From the NCBI RefSeq assembly GCF_001427985.1, contig NZ_LMSA01000001.1:945164-1009163 (forward strand): a stretch of DNA of 64,000 nucleotides, read 5' to 3'. This DNA comes from Knoellia sp. Soil729. Its GTDB lineage: Bacteria > Actinomycetota > Actinomycetes > Actinomycetales > Dermatophilaceae. The notes below the pieces were generated by a model. That model made no database searches. It saw only the letters and a program-made list of their open reading frames with translations, and was not told the DNA's origin. Numbering within the stretch: position 1 is the first letter of the stretch; each line of letters opens with the position of its first letter. Position numbers and translations under genes: made by a program. This document shows positions 18,886-28,215 of the stretch, one piece after another.

Positions 18886-19458
18886 TCAGTTCCGGCTGAC
18901 CAGCAGATAGCGCTCGTCTTCGATCTCCTTGCCCCAGTACACCGCATCAGGCATGGGAAGCACGGTCACCTCAGTGCGAGCTGTCTGGACGATGCGCTCA
19001 GCCTCAACAGCCGTCAGGCCGGCCCCCGTAGCCCACCTGCCCTCGACGAGCACGACCCTGCCGCCCGGAACGAGAAGGGCCATCCATCTGGCGACAGCAG
19101 CCTCCGGGTCATGCATCGCCCACAGCACGTGCCGGCACAGCACCACGTCGTAGGTGGCCGGTTCGAGCCCCGGATCGGAGGCGTCACCGACCACGAAGGT
19201 GGCCTGGGGAACCTTTGCTCGCGCCCGCTTAATCATTTCCGGCGACAAGTCAAGCCCGTCGACGGCATAACCCTCGTCCGTGAGCAACCGCGTCAGGGTG
19301 CCGGTACCGCAGCCAAGATCAGCTATCCGAGCGGGGGCAGCTGGTAGGACATCAAGCAGCAGGTCGCGCCACGCTGCACGGGTACTCGGGTCTGCCAGAC
19401 CGTGGTCCGGCTCATCATCGAAGGAAGCCGCCTCGCGGTCCCAGAGCTCTTGAGACAT
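18886..19458 (-). CDS. Class I SAM-dependent methyltransferase
   Basis: A 190-aa methyltransferase with motif I RIADLGCGTGTLTRLL (SAM site), motif II VDGLDLSPEMI and GDASDPG, then YDVVLCRHVLWAM. The C-terminal sheet is present but short. It is of the UbiE/Methyltransf_11/25 type that acts on small molecules; the substrate is unknown. MSQELWDREA was chosen as the start because TAGGGT lies 7 nt upstream (leaderless pattern), and the longer upstream frame has no conservation. An island gene standing alone. Confidence 0.85.
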   Translation of the reverse strand: MSQELWDREAASFDDEPDHGLADPSTRAAWRDLLLDVLPAAPARIADLGCGTGTLTRLLTDEGYAVDGLDLSPEMIKRARAKVPQATFVVGDASDPGLEPATYDVVLCRHVLWAMHDPEAAVARWMALLVPGGRVVLVEGRWATGAGLTAVEAERIVQTARTEVTVLPMPDAVYWGKEIEDERYLLVSRN

Positions 19459-19649
19459 GCCCCAAACCCTAGGGTGGTGCTCCACCACAGCAGAAAAGCG
19501 CTGTAGATCGAGAGTGGCTGGCCGGTGGGTCCCATTCGACCCTCCGTACGAGTGAACAGCGGCATGTGCGGACGTGTCCTGACCGGACATTGTCGCGGTA
19601 ACCACGGTTGCCCGACTTCGCCTTGAGACTGGGCCTAGGCTCCTGACTT

Positions 19650-19883
19650 GTGAGCGAATCGGCCCTCAGGGCGATCATCTGGATCGTGGCGTTCCTACCG
19701 GTGGCGCTGTTCACCGCAATCGTCTTCGACCGCGTAAGTGACACGCTGCCGATCGGCAGCGCAACGCGTTCGTTCTTCATCCTGGGTTTGCTGGCTACGA
19801 CGGCGCTAGCCGCCGCGACCATTCGACGCGCACTCCACAGCAGCGTCGATCGACGACGTCGGCCCAGAATAACGGGAGCGTAG
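19650..19883 (+). CDS. Small two-TM membrane protein, paralogue 1
   Basis: A 77-aa protein with two predicted membrane segments (IIWIVAFLPVALFTAIVF and FFILGLLATTALAAA) joined by a DRVSDTLPIGS loop, and a basic tail (RRALHSSVDRRRRPR). It aligns end to end with the 77-aa protein at 20484-20717: RAI-W, F-PVA-FT, SDTLP, S-A-RS, ILGL, LAAAT-RAL. The GTG start lies 8 nt after TAGGCT. Function unknown. The pair flanks the gene at 19930-20316. Confidence 0.65.
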   Translation: MSESALRAIIWIVAFLPVALFTAIVFDRVSDTLPIGSATRSFFILGLLATTALAAATIRRALHSSVDRRRRPRITGA

Positions 19884-19929
19884 GACTTCACCGCCCTGCG
19901 GCATGACAGGACGTATCGAGGCTCCTGCT

Positions 19930-20316
19930 TCAGGGAGCAGTAACCCTCAGGATCTGGGCGAGCACTCGGCCCAGCGCGTGGCCGTCCTTGGGTCCGTCGC
20001 CTGTGAGTTGCACGAGCACGTCGTCAGGCTCCAAGCCCTCCACACTGAAGCGCGCTTCACCGCTCGCAGGGTCGAGGTAGATCCAGTAGTCGATGCAAGG
20101 CGGCGGCCATTGATCCTGCCCGTAGGAGTCGATGATCCCGCTGTCGGGGTAGCGATCCGCGAAGAGAAGGGGCTCGGCCTCCCACAGCAGGGCCGAAACG
20201 CGACCGTTGGGGTCCGACATCACCTGACGGACGAACCCGACGTTCGCTAACTCGCAAATGGGGTCGCAGACCGCGCACACGGACTGAGCCCAAGCTTGGT
20301 CCAAGACGGTTGCCAT
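19930..20316 (-). CDS. Hypothetical island protein
   Basis: A 128-aa soluble protein, MATVLDQAWAQSVCAVCDPICELANVG at its start, with WPPPCIDYWIYLDPASGEARFSVEG in the second half. Three Cys lie near the N-terminus (CAVCDPIC), a possible but unproven metal site. It has no recognised domain. The ATG at 20316 follows TACTTT by 6 nt and is preferred to an upstream ATG. It is opposite in strand to, and sits between, two paralogous membrane protein genes. Confidence 0.5.
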   Translation of the reverse strand: MATVLDQAWAQSVCAVCDPICELANVGFVRQVMSDPNGRVSALLWEAEPLLFADRYPDSGIIDSYGQDQWPPPCIDYWIYLDPASGEARFSVEGLEPDDVLVQLTGDGPKDGHALGRVLAQILRVTAP

Positions 20317-20483
20317 GCGATCAAAGTAGTGTCCAAGCACCAAGGGGCCGTGGGAGTGCACCCGGCGACGAGCGCGGTTGGCGGCAAATTCGGTTAACGC
20401 CCCACGCTGATGAGCGTGCGCGATGCGGTGCGCCTCTATGGGGACGAAGGAGCCACGGAGCCATCGTGGCCTACGCTCTAATC

Positions 20484-20717
20484 GTGGACGGCGGGCCGAT
20501 GCGAGCGATCACCTGGCTGCTGTCCTTCGTGCCCGTGGCCGCATTCACGTTTCTCGTCCTCGAGAGGATGAGCGACACGTTGCCCCCGGACAGCGCGGAA
20601 CGATCCGTCTTTCTCCTTGGCTTGATGGTCGTGACCTTGCTGGCCGCCGCAACCCTGAAGCGAGCTCTGACCGACCTGCTCCGCCGCTGGCGTGCACCCG
20701 ACAAGTCCAACCACTGA
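20484..20717 (+). CDS. Small two-TM membrane protein, paralogue 2
   Basis: A 77-aa paralogue of the protein at 19650-19883, with segments ITWLLSFVPVAAFTFLVL and VFLLGLMVVTLLAAAT, an ERMSDTLPPDSAERS loop, and a basic tail. The GTG at 20484 was chosen because it aligns exactly with the paralogue's GTG and follows TACGCT by 6 nt. DNA identity is low, so the duplication is old or the two arrived separately. Function unknown. Confidence 0.65.
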   Translation: MDGGPMRAITWLLSFVPVAAFTFLVLERMSDTLPPDSAERSVFLLGLMVVTLLAAATLKRALTDLLRRWRAPDKSNH

Positions 20718-20831
20718 GGGGCCGCCCCCGTCGCGGCAGAGGCGTGCGTACGGGTCCGTTGCCTTTGCCCGCGGGCTCTCGCTCGGGGTCAGGGCGGTTC
20801 CTGCATTCGCCACCGGGTAAGTGCGTCTCGG

Positions 20832-23615
20832 TCAATCGTCCTTGACGAAACGTGCTCGGATGACCGCGGACGGATGGTTCCGCAGTGCCGCGTCGAGGTC
20901 GGCCAGTTTCTCGTCCGGATAGGCGGCGAGACCCTGGGCGATGCCGTCGACGAGCGCGCAACCGTTCTCCTGCATTAAGGCGCTGCGGATAATAGCGAAG
21001 GCCCGGTCGCGATCTGCCGGAAATCGGTGGGCGTGCTCGACGATGCTGAAGCCGGCCTGTGCACGAACGATGGGGTTCTCGTCGACGACAGTTGTCGCGA
21101 GGAACGGGAGTTTGCGTTCAGAGTTCCAGGCGCCAAGGGTCCGGACGAACCCGACCGGGTTGTTTCGGCGCTCGGCCAGTAGGAGTGATTCGACTTCGAG
21201 GTCAGGGATGGTGCCGGCGGCGATGCGCAGGTGGGCGACTGCGGCGCCGAACTCGTTGCGGCCGCCGCCGAAAGTAAAACCGAACGATGTTCCGCGCAGG
21301 TCAGGGGCCAGCTTTCGGAGCTTTCGCTGCACATGCGGCGGAAGCGTCTGGAAGCGACTGGCGAGCCTGCGAATGGCGCGCTGCTGTTGGGTCTGTTCGA
21401 TGACGCACGCCTCTAGGGCGTCGGTGACCTCTTTCCAAAGCTTGGTGTCATTGCTTTGGAGGGCCGCCAGCGTGAGGTCGTCGAGCTGGTCGCTGACATA
21501 CCCGGTCATCTTTCTGGTGCCGTCCTTGCCGCGGGCATCGTGAACCATGGTTCTGACGGTGCGCGCGGCGCTGCGACCGAAAGCGATGAAGTCATCGTGT
21601 TTGGTGGACCCAGCGACCAGGAGTGATCGAACCGCATTGTTGTTGCCAGCGTCCGCGTGGCGGCGCAACTCGGCAACGGCAGCGGCATGGCTGGGAGCGA
21701 TGGCTTCGAGCAAGTCGATGCCGTAGTGGTCGTCACGTGCCTTTGCGGCCTTCAGGAGCCGGTTGAGGCGGGCGCCACCGAGGTCGGGTGTCGCGAGTGC
21801 ATTGGCGACGCGCACGAGGGAGTCAGCTACCGAATCGTCGCAGGTGGCGAACTCGGCAGCGATGAGGTTGGCGACCTCTCTATGGGAAGTATTGGTGGCT
21901 GCTTTCAGGAGACGGCCAAGTGCGGTGTCGACTTCACCCCACCGGTAGGTCCAGGCGCTTCCGTGGACGCGCACCCCTCCCTCGGTGTGAAGCAGATCGA
22001 GGATCCGCCGGATGACATGGTCTGCGGCCTTGGTGTCCAAGAGGTCGCCGGCCTCGGAGAGCACGCCCATGATTGGTCCTTCTTCGCGCTTGGACCAGGG
22101 CCGGTACGCGTAGATGTGTACGAGCCCGTTGAGCGGTTCAACAGGCTCGTCCATCCACATCTTCCGGGTTGCATTCTTCGCGGCCTTCTTCTCGCCGACG
22201 AAGACGAGCGAACGGAGCGCTTCGATGAGCTGGCTGGGGTCGTCGCTGGAGGTGAACGTCAGGTGGGCGTTCATTGTGGTGAGGTGGCGCCAGGAGCTCC
22301 AACCTCCGCTCACCGCAGCATTCCAGGCGACGACCGCGAGGTCAGCGCGGGCCGTGCTATCGATGAACTGGATGGATCTGTTGTCAGTCCACCCTTCGAA
22401 TCGGAGCCTGAGGTCCTTCTCGAGGGCCCAGTTGACGTCCTGCGCTCGCCACCAGTTCCCCGCGTTGTCCTGGGCGGTGATGGTGGCTTCGATGTCGCCA
22501 GCGGCGAAGCCGGCGACCGAGTAGAGGATGGAGGCGGCGCCGCCACGGATGGCGCTGACCGAGAGGTCGCCCTCAAGAGACTTCAGAGCTACCAAGGCCC
22601 TTTTCGCGGCTGCTGCGGCCTCGGCTGGCCGGTCAAGCTCGAGGAGGAAAGCGGACTGGTGGACGCTGAGCCAGCCGCGGTCGGCCGGTCTGGTCGCCTT
22701 GCTGGGTACCACGGTCGGGAGCGCTTCGGTGGGTTTGTCGCTGGCGTAGGTGGCGCAGGCGTGGAGGACGAGGCAAGCATCGCGTTCGAAGCGGTGGCGT
22801 GCGTCCTGGGCGAGCTGTATGAAGCGGACGCTGGCGCCTTGGGTGACGAGCTCGTGGAGTGCGTGGACGAATCGCCAGCCCCAGTCCTTGTGGAACTCCC
22901 ACTCTTCGGTCTTGGGACACTGGCCCTGGTGGCCGCGGTAGGCGAGTTCGGAGTACCGGTTCCGCATGACCATGGCTGCGGCTTCTTCGAAGGTGAGTTC
23001 CTCGATGTTCTTGTTCGGATGAGGTGCGACCAAGCGGGGCAGGATGAGGGCGTTTCTGAGGCGGTCGGCAGGTCCGAGCTCGCTGAGGCTGCCGCTCCAT
23101 ACTGCGCCCTCGAGGTCGTACTTGCGGCGCGAGACCGCAATCTTGGTAAGCGTCTCAGCGTTGTCTGCGTCGACCTTTTGAGCCGCCGGGACAAAGATCT
23201 TGCGGCCCTTGCCGGTCGGGACGATAGCGTCGCCGGTGACCTCGGCCCAGTAAGCGATCTGGTTCTCGGTGTCGACGAGGACCAGCAGGTACGGAAGGCC
23301 AAACGACAGCCAGTGGTCGAAGTGATATGTGTCGGATTCGGCGAACCACCATCCGGGTTGTCCCTTCCGTTTGTTGGTGGGCTTCAGGTACTCACTGTCG
23401 CTCCCCTTAACCTGCATGAACACGGGTGCGCCGAGATCCCACGCGTCGCCCTTCTCTTCGGGGGCGGCAGTGTCGCGAGCGAATGTGACGAGATCCGTGC
23501 CGATGTCCTCGCTGAGCTTCACCGGGGGAGCCCAGCCGATGTCGGCAAAGATGACGGCGGCTTTGAGCTCCCCTCGGGAGCCTGTCGTTTTGGTGGGATG
23601 CACTGGCGTGGTCAT
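20832..23615 (-). CDS. DUF4365 (PD-(D/E)XK-like) N-terminus plus large helical C-terminus
   Basis: A 927-aa protein. Residues 10-170 match DUF4365: GSRGELKA (E16), DIGTDLVTF (D41) and MQVKGS (Q68-V69-K70), the layout of a PD-(D/E)XK nuclease core, then WWFAESDTYHFDHWLSFGLPYLLVLVD (quoted in part) and a sheet-rich end. From about residue 200 the protein is helical with many Ala/Leu-rich repeats resembling TPR or HEAT arrays up to the end. DUF4365 proteins occur in phage-defence settings. It is divergent from the ATPase gene 279 bp away. A nuclease with a sensory or scaffold helical body is an inference. Confidence 0.75.
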   Translation of the reverse strand: MTTPVHPTKTTGSRGELKAAVIFADIGWAPPVKLSEDIGTDLVTFARDTAAPEEKGDAWDLGAPVFMQVKGSDSEYLKPTNKRKGQPGWWFAESDTYHFDHWLSFGLPYLLVLVDTENQIAYWAEVTGDAIVPTGKGRKIFVPAAQKVDADNAETLTKIAVSRRKYDLEGAVWSGSLSELGPADRLRNALILPRLVAPHPNKNIEELTFEEAAAMVMRNRYSELAYRGHQGQCPKTEEWEFHKDWGWRFVHALHELVTQGASVRFIQLAQDARHRFERDACLVLHACATYASDKPTEALPTVVPSKATRPADRGWLSVHQSAFLLELDRPAEAAAAAKRALVALKSLEGDLSVSAIRGGAASILYSVAGFAAGDIEATITAQDNAGNWWRAQDVNWALEKDLRLRFEGWTDNRSIQFIDSTARADLAVVAWNAAVSGGWSSWRHLTTMNAHLTFTSSDDPSQLIEALRSLVFVGEKKAAKNATRKMWMDEPVEPLNGLVHIYAYRPWSKREEGPIMGVLSEAGDLLDTKAADHVIRRILDLLHTEGGVRVHGSAWTYRWGEVDTALGRLLKAATNTSHREVANLIAAEFATCDDSVADSLVRVANALATPDLGGARLNRLLKAAKARDDHYGIDLLEAIAPSHAAAVAELRRHADAGNNNAVRSLLVAGSTKHDDFIAFGRSAARTVRTMVHDARGKDGTRKMTGYVSDQLDDLTLAALQSNDTKLWKEVTDALEACVIEQTQQQRAIRRLASRFQTLPPHVQRKLRKLAPDLRGTSFGFTFGGGRNEFGAAVAHLRIAAGTIPDLEVESLLLAERRNNPVGFVRTLGAWNSERKLPFLATTVVDENPIVRAQAGFSIVEHAHRFPADRDRAFAIIRSALMQENGCALVDGIAQGLAAYPDEKLADLDAALRNHPSAVIRARFVKDD

Positions 23616-23894
23616 TGGGCCAGTGGAGCAGATCGGACGCGTCTGCGTCGCGCTCTGATGTTCTGACGCTGGCGTGCGTCACCTTGGTGGTGCGACGCGA
23701 CCCCCGATGGACTAGCGCGCTCATCGGCACGACCGCGCGGATCGCGGCATGTCCGGAAGTTCATCGGCCACCTACTCCTAACCGATGCGGCGTGCGCCTA
23801 CGTCATGGGCAACTCTACCCAGCCCGCGCTGAGCGCTGCTGCATGTATCTTGACGATCCATGGGCGCAGCACTACGGCTTTCGGAGGGGGACTT
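23616..23894. promoter_or_regulatory. Divergent promoter region of the putative defence pair
   Basis: A 279-bp gap without a gene separates the divergent DUF4365 and ATPase genes. An in-frame extension of the ATPase from 23805 is possible but lacks conservation. GGAGGGGG sits 4 nt before the GTG at 23895 and sets that start. Confidence 0.5.
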
Positions 23895-25841
23895 GTGAGG
23901 ATCACGAGGGTTGAGATCGCGAAGTGGCGAAATCTCGAAGGGGTTGAGTTCGACGTCTTCCCCGAGGCACGGGTTGTTTGCCTCGTGGGCGAGAACGGGT
24001 CAGGCAAGAGCACCGGTCTCGAACTGCTCTCGTTCGTGGCGCACAATTTGGGGATCAGTTCGGGATTCGAGTCATCGCGCGGGGATCCCCGAAGCGAACC
24101 GCACGACTTCAGAATCACCGCCTTAGTCCCTCTAAACATTCAAAATGCGGTCAATGAGCAGTTTTCATCCTCACTTCCCGATGGAGGATGGAACGGCTTG
24201 CTCGAGTATCGAGCAGCCAAGGACGACGAAGTCGGCGTCGTCGAACAGACGACGGCGCTGGGAATCGACGACGTGGGGATAAGCACTCAGGTCGCGCAAA
24301 CCGCAATCACTACTTTCCGCGCGCAGTTGGGCACGCAGCACCTTTACCTAGACGCGGACCGCGCCTACCCACCGATGCAGATTCAGCCGCACCAGTACAA
24401 CGAGATCCTGTCGCATGATTGGACTTCGGAGGCCTTCACCAAGCAGTTCTCCTTTCGCCCCACTCGAACCCTCTATGAGGAGTGGCACAAGTACTTCATC
24501 GCTTTGGAGGAGAGGGTTTCGGGCGCGCATGTCGCCGCAATCCGGGAATCCCGAGCGACGAACTCCGCTGCACCCGAGTTCGTGGACCCGTTCGATGACT
24601 ATTCAAGTGCCGTACAAGAGTTGTTGCCGCACTTGCGGTTCGTCGGGGTGGAGGGGTCCGGCACCTTCCGCACGATCCTTTTCGATAGCGCGGGCCTGAA
24701 GATTCCCTTCTCCAAGTTGAGCGGCGGGGAACGTGAGATAGCGTTCCTTATAGGACAGATTGATCGATTCGGTTTGCGCCAAGGGCTGCTGATGATCGAT
24801 GAGCCGGAGCTGCATCTAAATCCTGACTTACTACGAACATGGGTCGCCTACCTGCGAGACAGCGTCCAGGACGGGCAAGTCTGGTTGGCGACACACTCGT
24901 TGGAGGCAGTCGAGGTTGCGGGGCCGGAAGCGTCGTTTGTCTTCGAGAAGGACGTCGCAGATCGCGTAACGAGGCGCGTTACGGCTCTCGTTGGACGCCC
25001 GGCCGTAGCGGCTCTGTCCGCAGCGATCGGCGCCCCAGCGTTCTCCATCTCGAAACTTCGTTTTGTCTTCGTCGAGGGAGATAGGCAAAGTCGCGAGCGT
25101 GAGCGCTTCTACGACCTCTGCGGGGACCCCAACCTCAACAGATTCATTGAAGGAGGGAGCTGTCACGAGGTGCTGCGACGCCTCGCTCACGTGACAGAGT
25201 TGGCAGCGGAAACAGGGGAACAGTTGAGGGTGGGGGGCGTTCTTGATCGAGACTTTCGATCGGTCGACGAGGCGACCCTGCTGGGGGCCAACGAAGGCGC
25301 ATACGTCCTCGAGTGCCATGAAATCGAGAACCTGTTTCTGCATCCTCCAGCTATAGACGCGATCACCGCTCGAGGGGGTGGTGGCGAGACACGATCAGGT
25401 GTCGAAATAGTGCGAGATGCGGCCGATTCTTTCGCGGGACTGTGGATTGCTCAGTGCGCGGATAGCAAATTGCCTGAACTCGACATGACCCCCAAGGGTG
25501 CTTTGAGTGAACTGAGTGGGCTTGCGAGATCCGCGTTGCAGCCCATTTGGGTTGCAAAGCGGGATGCTAGCGCGAGCCACTTTGCCTCTCATGACGAGCA
25601 AACCTTGTGGGCGCAGGCGCTTGACGGCGCTTTCACAGAATTCGAGGAACGCAGATCCGCGCAGGAATGGTGGTCCGAATGCCTCGGTAAGCAGACTGCA
25701 AAGACGGTTTCACAGATTCTCGGATTCGCGAATGTTTCTGTGTTCCAAGCCAACGTCTTGCAACTCTGGAATAACGGCGACATTGCAGTGCCACAGAGCC
25801 TGCAGAGCCTCAGGACGTACGTCGATGGGCTAACGAGCTAG
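23895..25841 (+). CDS. AAA/ABC-type ATPase fused to a DUF4435/TOPRIM-like domain (OLD/PARIS-like)
   Basis: A 648-aa protein. The ATPase part has Walker A GENGSGKST (32-40), signature LSGGE (275-279), Walker B LLMIDEPELHLNP (298-310) and switch THS (333-335), as in the RecF/OLD-like AAA_15/AAA_21 ATPases. From about residue 385 comes FVFVEGDRQSRERERFY (VEGD 393-396), GVLDRDF (448-454) and HEIENLFL (475-482), acidic motifs of the DUF4435/TOPRIM-like nucleases. The same domain pair forms AriA-AriB of PARIS and resembles OLD nucleases. It is divergent from a DUF4365 gene. Lower GC than its surroundings. Anti-phage function is inferred. Confidence 0.8.
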   Translation: MRITRVEIAKWRNLEGVEFDVFPEARVVCLVGENGSGKSTGLELLSFVAHNLGISSGFESSRGDPRSEPHDFRITALVPLNIQNAVNEQFSSSLPDGGWNGLLEYRAAKDDEVGVVEQTTALGIDDVGISTQVAQTAITTFRAQLGTQHLYLDADRAYPPMQIQPHQYNEILSHDWTSEAFTKQFSFRPTRTLYEEWHKYFIALEERVSGAHVAAIRESRATNSAAPEFVDPFDDYSSAVQELLPHLRFVGVEGSGTFRTILFDSAGLKIPFSKLSGGEREIAFLIGQIDRFGLRQGLLMIDEPELHLNPDLLRTWVAYLRDSVQDGQVWLATHSLEAVEVAGPEASFVFEKDVADRVTRRVTALVGRPAVAALSAAIGAPAFSISKLRFVFVEGDRQSRERERFYDLCGDPNLNRFIEGGSCHEVLRRLAHVTELAAETGEQLRVGGVLDRDFRSVDEATLLGANEGAYVLECHEIENLFLHPPAIDAITARGGGGETRSGVEIVRDAADSFAGLWIAQCADSKLPELDMTPKGALSELSGLARSALQPIWVAKRDASASHFASHDEQTLWAQALDGAFTEFEERRSAQEWWSECLGKQTAKTVSQILGFANVSVFQANVLQLWNNGDIAVPQSLQSLRTYVDGLTS

Positions 25842-26128
25842 CGGTCGCCAGGGGGCCAGTTCGATGCACTCTCTACCCAGCGCGAGTGGTCCGCTCATCG
25901 GCATGTGCGAGCGTTGTCGAAGGTCAGGTGCAGCGTGACGCTCTCCTAATGTTGGGGACTCCCCCGGGGGACGCAGGTCGCGGAACGTGGAGTTAGCGAC
26001 AACTGTTGACAGAGATGGTCATGGCTCATCGCACAGGGATCGCACGGCAACGGAGCGGCGACCAAACCGTCCTGGCGTTTGCGCAGGTCAACGACGGTTT
26101 TCGGAGTCCCGTCAGCGCGAGGCTTGTC
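25842..26128. other. Right end of island, no gene seen
   Basis: About 290 bp between the ATPase stop and the attR repeat. Only short frames occur, and no RNA gene or clear hairpin is visible. Confidence 0.5.
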
Positions 26129-26165
26129 AACAGGTGGTTGAGAGTTCGAGTCTCTTCGCCAGCTC
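26129..26165 (+). repeat. attR core: second copy of the tRNA-Thr 3' end
   Basis: Identical over 37 bp to 16437-16473, including the T arm and 3' acceptor strand of tRNA-Thr but not the 5' half, so it is not a second tRNA. Marks the island's right border. Confidence 0.93.
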
Positions 26166-26217
26166 CACTCCCCTGTGGCGATCGGCCCGGTCACGTCGCC
26201 GCGCTAGCCTGAGCCCC

Positions 26218-26472
26218 ATGGCTGGCACGGATTTCGAGAAGGCTGTCGAGAGTGTCGGGACGCTCACCAAGGACCCCGGCAACGACACCAAACTGAGGCT
26301 CTACGCCCTCTACAAGCAGGCGACCCTCGGTGATGCGGACGGCAGGCGACCCGGCTTCACCAACCCGGTCGGCCGGGCGAAGTACGACGCTTGGGCCAAG
26401 CTCACCGGAACCTCTCGCGAGCAGGCCGAGGCCGACTACGTCGCCGAGGCGAACAGGTTGACCGGCGCCTGA
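26218..26472 (+). CDS. Acyl-CoA binding protein
   Basis: An 84-aa four-helix protein of the ACBP family: FEKAVESVGTL, LRLYALYKQATLGDA, and KYDAWAKLTGTSREQAEADYV. The YKQAT and KxxAW motifs bind the CoA head group. It buffers long-chain acyl-CoA in the cytosol. ACBPs are less common in bacteria than in eukaryotes but recur in actinobacteria. TAGCCT is 7 nt before the ATG, so it is likely leaderless. It is the first chromosomal gene past the island. Confidence 0.93.
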   Translation: MAGTDFEKAVESVGTLTKDPGNDTKLRLYALYKQATLGDADGRRPGFTNPVGRAKYDAWAKLTGTSREQAEADYVAEANRLTGA

Positions 26473-26492
26473 CCGGCGGCCGAGCGGATCGC

Positions 26493-27251
26493 TCAGGCGT
26501 CCTCGGCGCGGGGGACGCCGAACTCATGGAGCGCCTCGGTGCCGCGCAGCTCCTCGACGAGGTCGATGAGCCGGCCCATGACCTCGTCAGAGGCTCGGCG
26601 CACGGCCGCCTCGTCGACAGGTGCGCCAGCACCCACGAGGGACCGCACGTCGATCGCCTCGCCCACAAGGACCTTCACCTCGGGCGGCAGCGCAACGTTG
26701 CGCAGCGTGCGCAGCAGGTTCCCGCGCAGCCCCACGACCTCCTGGACGCCGTGCATCGCGATGGGGAGGATGGGCGCACCGGTCCTCAGGGCGAGGCGCA
26801 CCGCGCCGGTCTTGGACCGCTCGGGCCAGTGCTCTGGGTCGCGGGTGATGCGGCCCTCGGGGAAGAGACCCACCGCCTCCCCGGCGGCGAGGGCCTGCGC
26901 CGCGGCATCCAGGGCCTCGGCCGCCGAGGCCGATCCGCGGTGCACCGGGATGAAGCCGAGCCGGCGCACCACCGGACCGAGAAGCGGGTTCCTGAAGACT
27001 CCGGCCGTCGCCAGCAGGCGCAACGAACGCCCGAGGTCTCGGCACGCGATCGCCAGGAGCACGCCGTCGGCATAGCTCGTGTGGTTGGCCACGACGATGA
27101 GCGGGCCAGTGGGCAGCTGACGGGCCACCGACCTGCGGCCCACCTGCCGGGCCGCCTCGAGGCGGGCGACGCTCGCGACCACACCCCCGGCCGCGGCGGC
27201 GAGGGCGCCGTAGAGCAGCGCTCCGCCTCGACCCGGGTGTCTCCAGCTCAT
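26493..27251 (-). CDS. 1-acyl-glycerol-3-phosphate acyltransferase family protein
   Basis: A 252-aa PlsC-domain protein. The catalytic HX4D is seen in NHTSYAD, and the substrate-binding motif in GLFPEGRITRDP. An N-terminal hydrophobic segment (GALLYGALAAAAGGVVASV) anchors it to the membrane. It transfers acyl chains to lysophosphatidate or a similar lipid. TAGCCT lies 8 nt before the ATG at 27251, which supports this start over an upstream TTG. It is convergent with the acyl-CoA binding protein gene, a fitting but possibly chance pairing. Confidence 0.9.
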   Translation of the reverse strand: MSWRHPGRGGALLYGALAAAAGGVVASVARLEAARQVGRRSVARQLPTGPLIVVANHTSYADGVLLAIACRDLGRSLRLLATAGVFRNPLLGPVVRRLGFIPVHRGSASAAEALDAAAQALAAGEAVGLFPEGRITRDPEHWPERSKTGAVRLALRTGAPILPIAMHGVQEVVGLRGNLLRTLRNVALPPEVKVLVGEAIDVRSLVGAGAPVDEAAVRRASDEVMGRLIDLVEELRGTEALHEFGVPRAEDA

Positions 27252-27300
27252 GGACGCCAAGGCTAGCGACGTGGCGCCCGACGTGGTCCGGGTCGGGCGC

Positions 27301-28032
<732 letters not shown>

Positions 28033-28165
28033 TCACATCTGTCACAAATTTCAATGCTGCCACAGAACTACACAACTGTAACTTCAACCCCACGCGTTCT
28101 GCAAGCACGGGCGCCGGCGTGTCGTGGCGGTGTCACCACCCGTAGCCGCTTGCACCCACATCGAC

Positions 28166-28201
28166 GACGGGCGGATGCGGCATCTGCCACATCCGCCCGT
28201 C
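28166..28201 (-). terminator. Terminator downstream of rpf copy 2
   Basis: GACGGGCGGATG and CATCCGCCCGTC, a 12-bp perfect stem with a 12-nt loop, 15 bp past the stop of the minus-strand gene. Confidence 0.75.
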
Positions 28202-28215
28202 CAGAGCGCTGGGGA

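Larger units (their letters stand above)
16437..26165. mobile_element. Genomic island integrated at tRNA-Thr
   Basis: A 9.7-kb block bounded by a 37-bp direct repeat of the tRNA-Thr 3' end. Inside are an integrase C-terminal remnant, an IS110-type remnant, frameshifted and orphan genes, and a putative defence pair. Codon use in 23.9-25.8 kb is less GC-biased than in flanking genes. The octamer CGGCATAC, common elsewhere, is absent from its coding part. No intact integrase is visible, so it is probably no longer self-mobile. Confidence 0.88.

Noticed and set aside
21657-23666. 669-codon open frame opposite the DUF4365 gene
   Set aside because: It is the antisense shadow of the 927-aa gene. 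Composition is Gly/Val/Glu-rich without domains, and the opposite frame has clear DUF4365 motifs.
26123-26165. Second tRNA-Thr gene
   Set aside because: Only the 3' half is present; the 5' acceptor strand and D arm are missing, so it is the attachment-site duplicate.
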